Shown: positions 17,926-26,668, numbered from the stretch's first letter. The stretch: 64,000 bases of DNA from Paucibacter sp963740455 (GCA_963740455.1 CAVUEF010000007.1:310001-374000), one strand, 5' to 3'. A program made the numbers and translations. The notes: generated by a model not told the origin, from the letters alone.

Positions 17926-18900
17926 ATGCGAAGAATGAAACTTGCTCTGCTGATCGCGGGCCTGAGTCTGTTTGGCCTGATCGGAGTCGCATCGGCCAAT
18001 GTCGACGCAACGGCGTCCGCTGCCTGTGTGAAGTGCCACGATGAAGAGGAGCGGCCCGACTGGAGCCGCACTGCGCACGCGGCCGTGGCCGACGCGCGCA
18101 CGCCCACTTGCGTCACCTGCCACGGCCCCAGCCCCACGCACGTGAACAAACCCGCCGGCGCCAAGCAGCGACCCAGCCCCGACCGCTTGTTCGGCAAGGG
18201 TGCCAACCTGACCCGCATAGAGCAGAGCGAGGTGTGCCTGGGCTGTCATGAAAAGGACGCCAAACGCGCGCTGTGGGCAGGCAGTCAGCACGAAACCGGC
18301 GATGTCTCGTGCAACTCTTGCCACAAGATTCACACGAACAACGACAAGGTGCGCGCCAAGGCCACCCAGGTCCAGTTCTGCGAGACCTGTCACAAGGAGC
18401 AAAGGGCGCAACTCAGCCGGCCCTCACACCACCCGCTGCCCGAAGGCAAGATGGTGTGCTCGGATTGCCACAATGTGCATGGATCGGCGGGACCGAAACT
18501 GGCCAAGCGCGACAGCATCAACGACACCTGCTACACCTGCCACGCTGAAAAGCGAGGCCCGTTCGTGCATGACCATGAGCCGGTCACCGACGACTGCTCG
18601 AATTGCCACAACCCGCACGGCAGCACGGTGGCATCGATGCTGAAGGCGCGCCCACCGATCCTGTGCCAGCAGTGTCACACGCCGCACGTGGCGGGCAATG
18701 TCGGCGCGGTGGGTGGACAGGCAGGCGTATTTGCACCCGCGGCGCCAGGCCAGTTCGAGCCCTCTGTGACGGGCAGCACCAGCGGCAAGAATGTGGTCAA
18801 TCTGTGGCAGGGCCGCAGTTGCCTGAACTGCCACACCCAGATCCATGGCTCCAATAATCCGTCGACCACCAACCCGACGCCGCAGTTCCTGTTCCGCTGA
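17926..18900 (+). CDS. mtrA: DmsE/MtrA-family periplasmic decaheme cytochrome
   Basis: A 324-residue protein with a signal peptide (ends ASA at about residue 24) and ten CXXCH motifs spread evenly: CVKCH, CVTCH, CLGCH, CNSCH, CETCH, CSDCH, CYTCH, CSNCH, CQQCH and CLNCH. Length and heme spacing match MtrA/DmsE/MtoA/PioA. The protein inserts into the MtrB-type porin and conducts electrons across the outer membrane. ATG 17926 has GGGGA a few bases upstream; ATG 17935 is an alternative. It is 78 bp after the MtrC-like gene and 16 bp before the porin gene. Confidence 0.95.
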   Translation: MRRMKLALLIAGLSLFGLIGVASANVDATASAACVKCHDEEERPDWSRTAHAAVADARTPTCVTCHGPSPTHVNKPAGAKQRPSPDRLFGKGANLTRIEQSEVCLGCHEKDAKRALWAGSQHETGDVSCNSCHKIHTNNDKVRAKATQVQFCETCHKEQRAQLSRPSHHPLPEGKMVCSDCHNVHGSAGPKLAKRDSINDTCYTCHAEKRGPFVHDHEPVTDDCSNCHNPHGSTVASMLKARPPILCQQCHTPHVAGNVGAVGGQAGVFAPAAPGQFEPSVTGSTSGKNVVNLWQGRSCLNCHTQIHGSNNPSTTNPTPQFLFR

Positions 18901-18916
18901 GTACCGGAGAGACCAG

Positions 18917-21112
18917 ATGACCCTGCTTTTTCGGAAACCAAACGCGTGCCCTACGGCCCTGGTGCTGGCCTTGTGCGCAGCTTTCACGCCATTGCAAGCA
19001 CAGGCCGACGCGGCCATCTACTCGCTCAGCCTGGGTGTGGGAGGCTTTGACGGGAGCGGCGCCGACCGCTCCTTGTTCGACCAGTACAGCGGCCTGCGTC
19101 AGGGTCGCACTGGCGTCGCCCTGCTCGGTGTCGACTACTTCCGCAGCAACGCCGACACCGGCGCGTCAACGCAGTTCTACGCAACCGACCTGCTCGGTGA
19201 CACGCGCGAACTGGGTTTTTGGTGGAAGAAGCCAGGCGACTGGAAGTTCTCGGCCAGTTATGGCGAGCTGGTCCACCGCGGGCCCGAAATCGTCAACTCC
19301 GGACTGCTGGGTGCGGGATCGACGACACCGCAAGTCTCGCCCTTGTTGAACGGCGCGGGCAGCGGCTCCGAGCTCGATCTGAAAGTCAAGCGCACCGGAC
19401 TGGGCATCGAGTTTGCCAAGGTCATTTCCCCGCGCTTGCAGCTCGATGTCAGCCTGAAGACCGAAAACAAACAAGGCGCGCGCCTGTTTGGCATCGGCAT
19501 GAACTGCCCCTCGATGGTGGCTCTCACTTGCGGCGGTACCACCAGCACCGAGACCGGCTGGGCCACGCTGATGTTGCCCGAGCCGATCAATGCCAATCAC
19601 AGCCAGATCGAGTCCCGCCTGACCTATGGCGGCGACAAGCTGCGACTGAGCGCCGGCTATTACGGTTCGTTCTACCGCAATCTCAATGCCAGCCTGACCC
19701 CGAGCATCGGCGCCAGCCTGTACAACCCGGTGGGCGCGCTGTTGCCGCTGTCCAGCGGTCTGCAGTCGATCCTGAGTCAACCGGTCGCCTTGGCGCCGGA
19801 CAACGAGGCGCAGCAGCTCGACCTGAGTGGCAGTTATGCGTTCACGCGCAGCACCCGACTGAACTTCAAGCTCGGTTATTCCTTGGCGCAGCAGCAGCAG
19901 GATTTCGCCGCCTCGGGCTTCACTTCGGCGCCTGGCGGTGTCGCCAATCTGGGCGGCAAGCTGGTCACCTCGCTGGCGCAGGTCGGGGTCACTTCGCGCC
20001 CTCTGCCCAAGCTGACCCTGCAGGCGAGCGCCCACTACGAAGACCGCGATGATCAGACGCCGATCGCGCTGTACAACGTCGAAGGCACGGCAAGCTATAC
20101 GAACCGGCAACTGCCGCGTATCAAGACGCGCGGCAAGCTGCAGGCCAATTACCAGTTCACCAGTGACTATCGCGGCACGCTGGGTGTGGACGCAGAGTCC
20201 ATCGACCGCGGCGTGTTCACGGCCACCAGCGCCGTGGCCGGCATCAGCGCCTTGCGCCAGAAGACCGACGAGACCAGCGTGCGGGCCGAGCTGCGCCGGC
20301 GCATGTCCGAAACTTTCAGCGGCGCGGTCTCGCTCGAGAGCAGCCAGCGCAATGGCTCGGTCTGGCTGCGCAACAACTCCGGCCTGGGCGTGACTGCGGT
20401 GCCTGACCCGAGCGCGGCGAGCAGCGGCTTCTCGACGGCCATCTTCATGCCCACCTTGGCCGACCGCCGGCGCGACAAGATCAAGCTGCGCACCGAGTGG
20501 CAGCCAAGCGACGAGCTGTCGCTGCAAATGGTGGCAGAGGGCGGCAAGGACAAGTTCACAGCGCCGAGCAGCTACGGACTTCGCAGCACGGCGATGAGCT
20601 CGATCAGCCTGGACTGGAATTACACCCTGTCCAGCAAATGGAACCTGAACGGCTTTGTTTCGCAATCCAGGCAGCAGCTCGATCAGGCCCGCCCTGCCGG
20701 CACTGTGCTGGCGTTCGACAATACCAGCAGCACCTTCGGCCTGGGTGTCACCGGCAAGCCGATGAGCAATCTGGAGCTCGGCGGGACGCTGTCGTTGATC
20801 GAAGACTTGAGCACGCATGTGCAGACCTTGGAGGCGACAGCAGCGCTGGCCGACGCGGCACTGCTGGCGGCAACCGGCGGCCTGCCCGACATCGCGTTCC
20901 GCCAAGCCCAGCTCAAACTGTTCGGCAAGTACAAGTTGGACAAGACCTCGATCCTGCAGATCAACCTGATTCATCAGCGCTCGAGCTGGAACGATTGGGC
21001 CTGGGCCTTCAACGGCACGCCCTATGTCTATTCCGATGGCACCACCGTCAGCAGCAAGCCGGTGCAAAACGTAAGTTTTGTCGGCATCACCTACGTCCGC
21101 AGCTGGCCCTGA
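18917..21112 (+). CDS. mtrB: MtrB/PioB-family decaheme-associated outer-membrane beta-barrel
   Basis: A 731-residue protein with a signal peptide ending near LQAQADA (residue about 31), then long alternating beta-strand sequence and a terminal strand VSFVGITYVRSWP, the usual end of MtrB/PioB barrels. It forms the sheath for the decaheme MtrA-type protein. The N-terminal CXXC seen in Shewanella MtrB is not present; the only cysteine pair of the mature part is C-X8-C near residues 196-205. The frame begins upstream, but ATG 18917 with GGAGAG at 18905-18910 is the sensible start. rquA follows after 11 bp, suggesting one transcript. Confidence 0.93.
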   Translation: MTLLFRKPNACPTALVLALCAAFTPLQAQADAAIYSLSLGVGGFDGSGADRSLFDQYSGLRQGRTGVALLGVDYFRSNADTGASTQFYATDLLGDTRELGFWWKKPGDWKFSASYGELVHRGPEIVNSGLLGAGSTTPQVSPLLNGAGSGSELDLKVKRTGLGIEFAKVISPRLQLDVSLKTENKQGARLFGIGMNCPSMVALTCGGTTSTETGWATLMLPEPINANHSQIESRLTYGGDKLRLSAGYYGSFYRNLNASLTPSIGASLYNPVGALLPLSSGLQSILSQPVALAPDNEAQQLDLSGSYAFTRSTRLNFKLGYSLAQQQQDFAASGFTSAPGGVANLGGKLVTSLAQVGVTSRPLPKLTLQASAHYEDRDDQTPIALYNVEGTASYTNRQLPRIKTRGKLQANYQFTSDYRGTLGVDAESIDRGVFTATSAVAGISALRQKTDETSVRAELRRRMSETFSGAVSLESSQRNGSVWLRNNSGLGVTAVPDPSAASSGFSTAIFMPTLADRRRDKIKLRTEWQPSDELSLQMVAEGGKDKFTAPSSYGLRSTAMSSISLDWNYTLSSKWNLNGFVSQSRQQLDQARPAGTVLAFDNTSSTFGLGVTGKPMSNLELGGTLSLIEDLSTHVQTLEATAALADAALLAATGGLPDIAFRQAQLKLFGKYKLDKTSILQINLIHQRSSWNDWAWAFNGTPYVYSDGTTVSSKPVQNVSFVGITYVRSWP

Positions 21113-21123
21113 CAGGAAAACCC

Positions 21124-21864
21124 ATGACACCACCCCCCCCACCGGCTGCCATCGCCGACACCACTTTCGCGCCGAGCGCGGACAGCGTGCCGATCCCTCG
21201 CTACCTCGAACAGGTCTATTGGTGGGCCTATGTCCACCCCAATGCGGTCAATGTGTTCGAGCGTGACTGGCTGGTCAACCTGATTCTGTTCGGCAACTAC
21301 GGGCGCCTGCGGGATGCGGCGCTTGCCGACCTGGCCGACGCGGGTGCCATGATCAGCGGCAAGACCTTGCAGGTGGCCTGTGCCTACGGCAATCTGACGC
21401 CGCGCTTGCGCGAGCGCCTCGCCCCCGATGCGCGCCTGGACGTGGTCGACATCCTGCCGATCCAGCTGAAGAACCTCGGCAGCAAGATGCCCGTCGATGA
21501 ACGTGTGGTGCTGCTACAGGGCGATTCCTCATCGCTGGCTTGCCCGGATGCAAGCTACGACCAGGTGTTGCTGTTCTTCCTCTTGCATGAGCAGCCCGAG
21601 GCAGTGCGGCGCGGAACCCTTGCCGAGGCCATGCGCGTCGTCAAGCCCGGCGGCAAAGTCGTCATCGTTGACTATCACAGGCCAGTGAAAATGCACCCGC
21701 TGCGCCTGCTGATGACCGGCGTATTTCGCAGGTTAGAGCCCTATGCCATGGACCTGTGGGCCAACGAGATCTCGGCCTTCATGCCGGCAGATGCCCTGCC
21801 GAGGTCCTTCACGAAGCAGACCTACTACGGCGGGCTGTATCAAAAGCTGGTGCTGACACGCTAA
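21124..21864 (+). CDS. rquA: Rhodoquinone biosynthesis protein RquA
   Basis: A 246-residue member of the RquA family of SAM-binding methyltransferase-like proteins. RquA replaces a methoxy group of ubiquinone by an amino group to make rhodoquinone (established in Rhodospirillum rubrum). Visible family marks are IPRYLEQVYWWAYVHPNAVNVFER, the altered SAM motif LQVACAYGNLTPRLRERL instead of a Gly-rich loop, VVDILPIQLKNL, DQVLLFFLLHEQP and GGKVVIVDYHRP. ATG 21124 lies 11 bp after mtrB and the gene ends 11 bp before frdA, so it bridges the conduit genes and fumarate reductase. Rhodoquinone is the expected electron donor for fumarate reduction in organisms lacking menaquinone. Confidence 0.88.
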   Translation: MTPPPPPAAIADTTFAPSADSVPIPRYLEQVYWWAYVHPNAVNVFERDWLVNLILFGNYGRLRDAALADLADAGAMISGKTLQVACAYGNLTPRLRERLAPDARLDVVDILPIQLKNLGSKMPVDERVVLLQGDSSSLACPDASYDQVLLFFLLHEQPEAVRRGTLAEAMRVVKPGGKVVIVDYHRPVKMHPLRLLMTGVFRRLEPYAMDLWANEISAFMPADALPRSFTKQTYYGGLYQKLVLTR

Positions 21865-21875
21865 GGCAAAACACT

Positions 21876-23675
21876 ATGGAAAATTTCAAGGTCGATGTTG
21901 CAATTGTCGGTGCCGGTGGCGCAGGCCTGCGGGCCGCCATCGCGGTGGCCGAGTCCGATCCCTCGCTCAGCATCGCGCTGATCTCGAAGGTCTACCCGAT
22001 GCGCAGCCACACGGTGGCAGCCGAGGGCGGCGCCGCTGCGGTGACGCAGCCGCACGACAGTCTGGAGGAACACTTCCACGACACGGTGGCCGGCGGCGAC
22101 TGGTTGTGCGAGCAAGACGTGGTCGAGTACTTCGTCGCCAACTCGCACGAAGAGATGGTGCAGATGGAGCACTGGGGCTGCCCGTGGAGCCGCAAGCCCG
22201 ATGGCCATGCAAACGTGCGTGCCTTCGGCGGCATGAAGATCGAGCGCACCTGGTTCGCGGCCGACAAGACCGGCTTTCACATGCTGCACACGCTGTTCCA
22301 GACCTCGATCAAATACCCGTCGATCAAGCGCTTTGACGAGCACTTCTGTGTCGATCTGGTGGTTGACGAAGGCCGCGTGCAAGGCGTCGTCGCGATCGAG
22401 ATCGCCAGCGGCGAATTCCAGCTGATCCAGGCCAAGTCTGTGATCATCGCCACCGGTGGCGCGGGGCGCGTGTTCCGTGAGAACACCAACGGCGGCATCG
22501 TCACCGGCGACGGCATGGCGCTGGCCTATCGCCACGGCGTGCCGCTGCGCGATATGGAGTTCGTGCAATACCACCCGACCTGCATGCCGGGCACCGGTCT
22601 GCTGTTCACCGAGGCCTGCCGTGGCGAGGGCGGCTTCCTGCTCAACAAGGACGGCTACCGTTACTTGCAGGACTATGGTCTGGGCCCGGCCACACCAGAG
22701 CCGCGCAACAAGGCGATGGAGCTGGGGCCCCGCGACCGCTTGAGCCAGGCGTATTGGCACGAAAAGCAGAAGGGCCGCACCATCAGCGGGCCGCATGGCG
22801 AAGTGCTGCACCTCGATATGCGCCACCTGGGCGAGAAGAAGCTGCGCGAACGCCTGCCGCAGATTTACGAGCTGGCAGTCGAGTACCTTGGTGTCGATCC
22901 GGCCAAGGCGCCGATCCCGATTCTGCCGGCCGTGCACTACACGATGGGCGGCATCACTGCCGACGGTCTGACCGCATCGCCCCTGCCGGGTTTGTATTCG
23001 GTGGGTGAGTGCTCGAGTGTGGGCATCCATGGCGCGAACCGGCTCGGCTCCAACTCGCTGACCGAGCTGCTGGTGTTCGGCAAGGTGGCCGGCATGCAGG
23101 CAGCGCGCCACGCCAAGTCGGTGTCGCATGGCTCGACGGCGGCGCTGAACAGACAAGCCGACGCGGCCCAGGCGCGGGCCCAGGCGCTCGTCACGCGCAG
23201 CGGCGGCGGCGGCGAGCGCATCGCCACGCTGCGCCGCGAAATGGCCAAGAGCATGGAAGACGGTTGCGGCATCTACCGCACCGCATCGACCATGCAAGCC
23301 ACTTGCGACAAGCTCGCCGAGCTGAAACAGCGCTACAAAAATGTGCAGCTCGACGATCATTCGAAGGGCTGGAACACCGAATGGCTGCTCGCCATCGAGC
23401 TCGGTTATCTGCTCGACGTGGCGCAGGCGATGGCGCATTCGGCGCTGAACCGGCAAGAGTCGCGCGGCTCGCACCAGCGGCTCGACGGCTTCGAGGAACG
23501 CGACGACGTGAAATTCCTCAAGCACAGTCTGGCCTTTTTCAACGGCGACGGCGCACCGCGCATCGAGTATGGCCCGGTGAGAATCACCTCGTCGCCGCCG
23601 GGCACGCGCGCCTATGGCGCCGCCGGCGAGCAAGCCGATGCCGATCGCAAAGCCAAGGAGGTCCCTCATGTCTGA
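21876..23675 (+). CDS. frdA: Fumarate reductase flavoprotein subunit (E. coli FrdA type)
   Basis: A 599-residue catalytic subunit. The covalent-FAD histidine is His45 in MRSHTVAAEGG, the same position as in E. coli FrdA. The sequence HWGCPWSRKPDGHANVRAFGG, KIERTWFAADKTGFHMLHTLFQTS, DMEFVQYHPT, GPRDRLSQAYWHE and the capping-domain HYTMGGI are far closer to four-subunit quinol:fumarate reductase than to aerobic SdhA. The last ten residues overlap frdB. The gene stands immediately after rquA. Confidence 0.93.
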   Translation: MENFKVDVAIVGAGGAGLRAAIAVAESDPSLSIALISKVYPMRSHTVAAEGGAAAVTQPHDSLEEHFHDTVAGGDWLCEQDVVEYFVANSHEEMVQMEHWGCPWSRKPDGHANVRAFGGMKIERTWFAADKTGFHMLHTLFQTSIKYPSIKRFDEHFCVDLVVDEGRVQGVVAIEIASGEFQLIQAKSVIIATGGAGRVFRENTNGGIVTGDGMALAYRHGVPLRDMEFVQYHPTCMPGTGLLFTEACRGEGGFLLNKDGYRYLQDYGLGPATPEPRNKAMELGPRDRLSQAYWHEKQKGRTISGPHGEVLHLDMRHLGEKKLRERLPQIYELAVEYLGVDPAKAPIPILPAVHYTMGGITADGLTASPLPGLYSVGECSSVGIHGANRLGSNSLTELLVFGKVAGMQAARHAKSVSHGSTAALNRQADAAQARAQALVTRSGGGGERIATLRREMAKSMEDGCGIYRTASTMQATCDKLAELKQRYKNVQLDDHSKGWNTEWLLAIELGYLLDVAQAMAHSALNRQESRGSHQRLDGFEERDDVKFLKHSLAFFNGDGAPRIEYGPVRITSSPPGTRAYGAAGEQADADRKAKEVPHV

Positions 23676-24420
23676 GGCCAAGATGATAGAGATCCAAGTC
23701 TTGCGCTACCGCCCCGAGCAGGAAGACGAGCCGGTGTGGCAAAGCTATAGCGTGCCCTTCACCCACGACATGTCGGTACTGCAAGGCCTGCAGTACATCA
23801 AGGACGAGATCGACGGCACGGTGAGCTTTCGCTGGTCGTGCCGCATGGCGATTTGTGGCAGCTGCGGCATGATGATCAACGGCAAACCGCATCTGTCGTG
23901 CCAGACTTTCTTGCGCGACCTGGCGCCCGGCCCGGTGCGCATCGAAGCCTTGGCGCATTTCCCGATCGAGCGCGATCTGGTCGTCAGCGTCGAGCCCTTC
24001 GTCAAGAAGCTCGAGAGCGTCAAGCCCTACATCATCCCGAAGGAGCCGCGCACGCTTGAGCAAGGCGAGTATCTGCAGACGCCCCAGCAACTCGCACAGA
24101 TCGAACAGTTCAGCTCGTGCATCAATTGCATGCTGTGCTATTCGGCCTGCCCGCAGTTCGGGCTGGACCCCGACTTTGTCGGCCCAGGCGTGCTGGCGCT
24201 GCTGCACCGCTACAACGCCGACTCGCGCGACGGCGGACAAGCCGAGCGCATGGAGATCGTCAACGCGCAGGAAGGCGTGTGGAGTTGTACCGCCGTCGGT
24301 TACTGCTCTGAGGTCTGCCCCAAGCATGTCGACCCGGCCAACGCAGTCAACCAGAACAAGGTGAACAGCGCGAAGGATTATTTCCTGCGTTTCCTGTCTC
24401 CCAAAGGAGCCACCCAATGA
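23668..24420 (+). CDS. frdB: Fumarate reductase iron-sulfur subunit
   Basis: A 250-residue electron-transfer subunit. The [2Fe-2S] ligands lie in WSCRMAICGSCGMMING plus a later Cys in HLSCQ. The [4Fe-4S] set starts CINCMLCYSACP and the [3Fe-4S] set is CTAVGYCSEVCPKHVDP. It passes electrons from quinol at FrdCD to FrdA. ATG 23668 overlaps the frdA end by eight bases, with AGGAGG just upstream at 23656-23661. It overlaps frdC by four bases (ATGA). Confidence 0.94.
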   Translation: MSEAKMIEIQVLRYRPEQEDEPVWQSYSVPFTHDMSVLQGLQYIKDEIDGTVSFRWSCRMAICGSCGMMINGKPHLSCQTFLRDLAPGPVRIEALAHFPIERDLVVSVEPFVKKLESVKPYIIPKEPRTLEQGEYLQTPQQLAQIEQFSSCINCMLCYSACPQFGLDPDFVGPGVLALLHRYNADSRDGGQAERMEIVNAQEGVWSCTAVGYCSEVCPKHVDPANAVNQNKVNSAKDYFLRFLSPKGATQ

Positions 24421-24827
24421 GCAATAAAACTGCCGCGCGGCGGCCCTATATCCGGCCCATGCAGGGTTGGTGGCGCCGCGACCCCTTCTTCATGGTCTAC
24501 ATGGCACGCGAGCTGACCGCGTTCGCCGTGCTGGCGTATGCGATCGTGCTAGCGGTGGGCGTGCTGCGCCTGGCGCAAGGCGAGGCGGCATGGAACGGCT
24601 GGCTGGCGGCCTTGCAGTCGCCCTGGTCGCTGCTCCTGCACCTGGTGTTCTTGCTGTCGTTCGCCATCCACGCCAAGAGCTGGTTCGCGATCATGCCCAA
24701 GACCATGCCGCTGATGTTTGTCGGCGGCCAGCGCCTGGCCCCTGCCATCATCACCTGGACCGGCTGGGGCGCGACCATCGTCGCCTCGATCGCGTTGTTT
24801 GCATTGGCCTTGTGGGGACAATCATGA
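24417..24827 (+). CDS. frdC: Fumarate reductase membrane anchor subunit C
   Basis: A 136-residue protein with three membrane helices and an N-terminal RRPYIRPMQGWWRRDPFFMVYMARE, the signature of FrdC. With FrdD it forms the quinol-binding anchor; E. coli FrdC and FrdD carry no heme. The helix-2 part has LHLVFLLSFAIHAKSWFAIMPKTMP, typical of the family. It overlaps both neighbours by four bases, so it is translationally coupled. Confidence 0.92.
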   Translation: MSNKTAARRPYIRPMQGWWRRDPFFMVYMARELTAFAVLAYAIVLAVGVLRLAQGEAAWNGWLAALQSPWSLLLHLVFLLSFAIHAKSWFAIMPKTMPLMFVGGQRLAPAIITWTGWGATIVASIALFALALWGQS

Positions 24828-25183
24828 AGCGCTCCAACTCACCCATCTTCTGGGCGCTGTTCGGCGCCGGCGGCATGCTCGCGGCCTTGTTCGGCACCAT
24901 GCTGGTGTTCATCACCGGCATCGCCGTGCCACTGGGTTGGACTTTGCATCCCGACCTGATGAGCTACACGCGCATGCACGCCTTTGCGCAAAACTGGATC
25001 GGCAAGGGCTTCATCTTCGCCATCGTCGCGCTGTTCGCCTGGCATGCGGTGCACCGCATCCTGTGCAGCCTGCACGACATCGGCATTCACAAGGGTCTGT
25101 TGGCCAAGTCGATCTGCTATGGCGCGGCAATGCTGATCACCTTGCTTGCTGCGGTGAAACTGCTGGCGATCGGCTTCTATTGA
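24824..25183 (+). CDS. frdD: Fumarate reductase membrane anchor subunit D
   Basis: A 119-residue hydrophobic protein with three predicted helices. MKRSNSPIFWALFGAGGMLAAL, ITGIAVPLGW and HAVHRILCSLHDIGIH match FrdD. It completes the four-subunit quinol:fumarate reductase. The ATG overlaps the frdC stop. It is the last gene of the plus-strand run that starts with the monoheme cytochrome at 14103. Beyond it come only repeats. Confidence 0.9.
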   Translation: MKRSNSPIFWALFGAGGMLAALFGTMLVFITGIAVPLGWTLHPDLMSYTRMHAFAQNWIGKGFIFAIVALFAWHAVHRILCSLHDIGIHKGLLAKSICYGAAMLITLLAAVKLLAIGFY

Positions 25184-25247
25184 GAATTCCAAAATTCATG
25201 ACAAGGTTGTGGGTGGGCAGGAGGCTGCGGCACTCTGCTCCGTGAAT

Positions 25248-25443
25248 GTCCTCCGCCCTGCGGGCTCCCCCTTTATTTCGCTGCGCAGAGCACCCCATCC
25301 TCGTGCTCGGCAAAGCGGTCGGTATGCGCGCCGCAATACCGATACCGCTGCGCCAAGAAGACTGGGTAAGTGACGTAGTGAGGTAAAGGAGGAGCCCGTA
25401 GGGCGGGGGACACCAACGCAGTTACTTGCCCAGCCTTCTTGGC
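25248..25443. repeat. Two interleaved long inverted repeats downstream of frdD
   Basis: Pair 1: 25248-25274 against 25385-25411 (27 bp, 3 mismatches; core CGCCCTGCGGGCTCC). Pair 2: 25352-25374 against 25421-25443 (23 bp, 3 mismatches; core GCCAAGAAGACTGGG). The arms alternate (left 1, left 2, right 1, right 2), so the two stems cannot nest simply. The whole 25184-25515 gap has no convincing ORF. It may be a mobile non-autonomous or REP-like element, or a transcript-end barrier between the convergent frd operon and the next gene. Confidence 0.65.
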
Positions 25444-25515
25444 ATCATGCGCGCACCAGGAACCAGTTGACTGAAAGGTGGCCTCGGCAGAAGAGTGTCG
25501 TGATTTATGAAAAGA

Positions 25516-26424
25516 TCAATAGCTCAGCAAGGCGTCGAGCTTACCCAGGCAAGTCAGCGCGTACTCTCGTGACGGCGCATCGTCGATGGCCGTCACGAGC
25601 GTTTGCATTCCCATGCGCTGGCGCCTCGCCTGATCGGCCTGGCCGGTCGCCAAGTACGCACGCGACATCGCTTCATGCGCGAAGAACAGCTCGAACATGT
25701 CGGCGTCCTGGTCCAGACAAATCGACAGACAGGCGCGCGCATGGAGCAGCGCCACTTCGCCCTGACCTGCCGCAGCGTGGCACAGGGCGAGCTGATACTC
25801 GGCGCGTTCCACCTCGACCCAGCCACCGGCACGCTGCCAATGCGCGCGGGCCAACCGCGCCGCGTCCAGCATCAATGCGTCGCGCTCGCTCTGGTCGGCG
25901 TCGCCGGATGCACGGTAGTGGCGCAGATCGTCGGCCAGATTGTTGGCAAACGCGGCCAGTGCGCGCAACGCCTTGCCCTCGGCATCGCCTTGCGCGATGC
26001 GCGTAGCCTGTTCGAGCAGGGTGTGGATACGAGGCCACTGCGCACGACGCGTCAACGCAAGCGCCGCCTGAGCATGAGCGCGCACCTGCTCCACTGCGGG
26101 CAGCGTCTGGTCCGGCTTGTCAAGAGCTGACCCCAGGTCATCGTCGACCAAGACGAGCGCCAGTGCCGACCGGCGCAAAGCCAGCGCCAGCGCCGGGTCG
26201 TGCGCGGCCAGCGGCCGCAGCAAGTTGAGCTGGGTGCGCAGCGCCTCGCCCCGGTCCAGATGTGCGAGCAGCACATGCTCGCTGAGCCGCGCCAGCTCGG
26301 ACGCCGCAGCCGGCTCACCTGCCAACAACTCGAAGGCCTGCGGCAAACGATTGCCCACCGCCTGCGGTGCGTCAGCATGCTCGTGCCAGGCTTGATTCAA
26401 GAACTCGCTCAAGCTTTGCTGCAT
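25516..26424 (-). CDS. Uncharacterised alpha-helical protein, TPR-like
   Basis: A 302-residue protein I do not recognise. It is almost entirely helical, rich in Ala, Leu, Arg and Asp, without signal peptide, membrane helix or cysteine clusters. Segments such as VERAEYQLALCHAAAGQGEVALLHARACL and HEAMSRAYLATGQADQARRQRMGMQTL look like tetratricopeptide helices, suggesting a protein-interaction scaffold. It is convergent with frdD across the repeat region and followed by a small membrane protein gene. Codon use and composition resemble the neighbours. Confidence 0.75.
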   Translation of the reverse strand: MQQSLSEFLNQAWHEHADAPQAVGNRLPQAFELLAGEPAAASELARLSEHVLLAHLDRGEALRTQLNLLRPLAAHDPALALALRRSALALVLVDDDLGSALDKPDQTLPAVEQVRAHAQAALALTRRAQWPRIHTLLEQATRIAQGDAEGKALRALAAFANNLADDLRHYRASGDADQSERDALMLDAARLARAHWQRAGGWVEVERAEYQLALCHAAAGQGEVALLHARACLSICLDQDADMFELFFAHEAMSRAYLATGQADQARRQRMGMQTLVTAIDDAPSREYALTCLGKLDALLSY

Positions 26425-26476
26425 GAAATTCCTCCTTGCAAGCGATGCCGCGAAAGACCCGGCAAGGCGATGGCGC

Positions 26477-26668
26477 TTACAGCATCACAGCCAGGCGTTC
26501 GAGTATCAGCACGCCGAAAAATCCCAGCCCCGCCAGCACCGTCCACTTGACGATCATCAGACCGCGGCGGCGCCAGACGAGCTGACTGGTCGCGATATAC
26601 ATCGCGAAGCACAGCAGGCCCGAAAGCAACAGCAGGCCGACGATCACACGAAACAGCACCATCGCCAA
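26477..26668 (-). CDS. Small two-helix membrane protein
   Basis: 63 residues with two hydrophobic segments (FRVIVGLLLLSGLLCFAMYIA and VLAGLGFFGVLILERLAVML) separated by a basic loop WRRRGLMIVK. It sits 17 bp after lpxC on the same strand and may be co-transcribed with it. Function is unknown; similar tiny membrane proteins next to lpxC are seen in related genomes as far as I recall. Confidence 0.65.
   Translation of the reverse strand: MAMVLFRVIVGLLLLSGLLCFAMYIATSQLVWRRRGLMIVKWTVLAGLGFFGVLILERLAVML

Noticed and set aside
21876..25183. Succinate dehydrogenase operon.
   Set aside because: Sequence motifs of the flavoprotein and both anchors are of the four-subunit E. coli fumarate reductase type, and the gene order is frdABCD rather than sdhCDAB.
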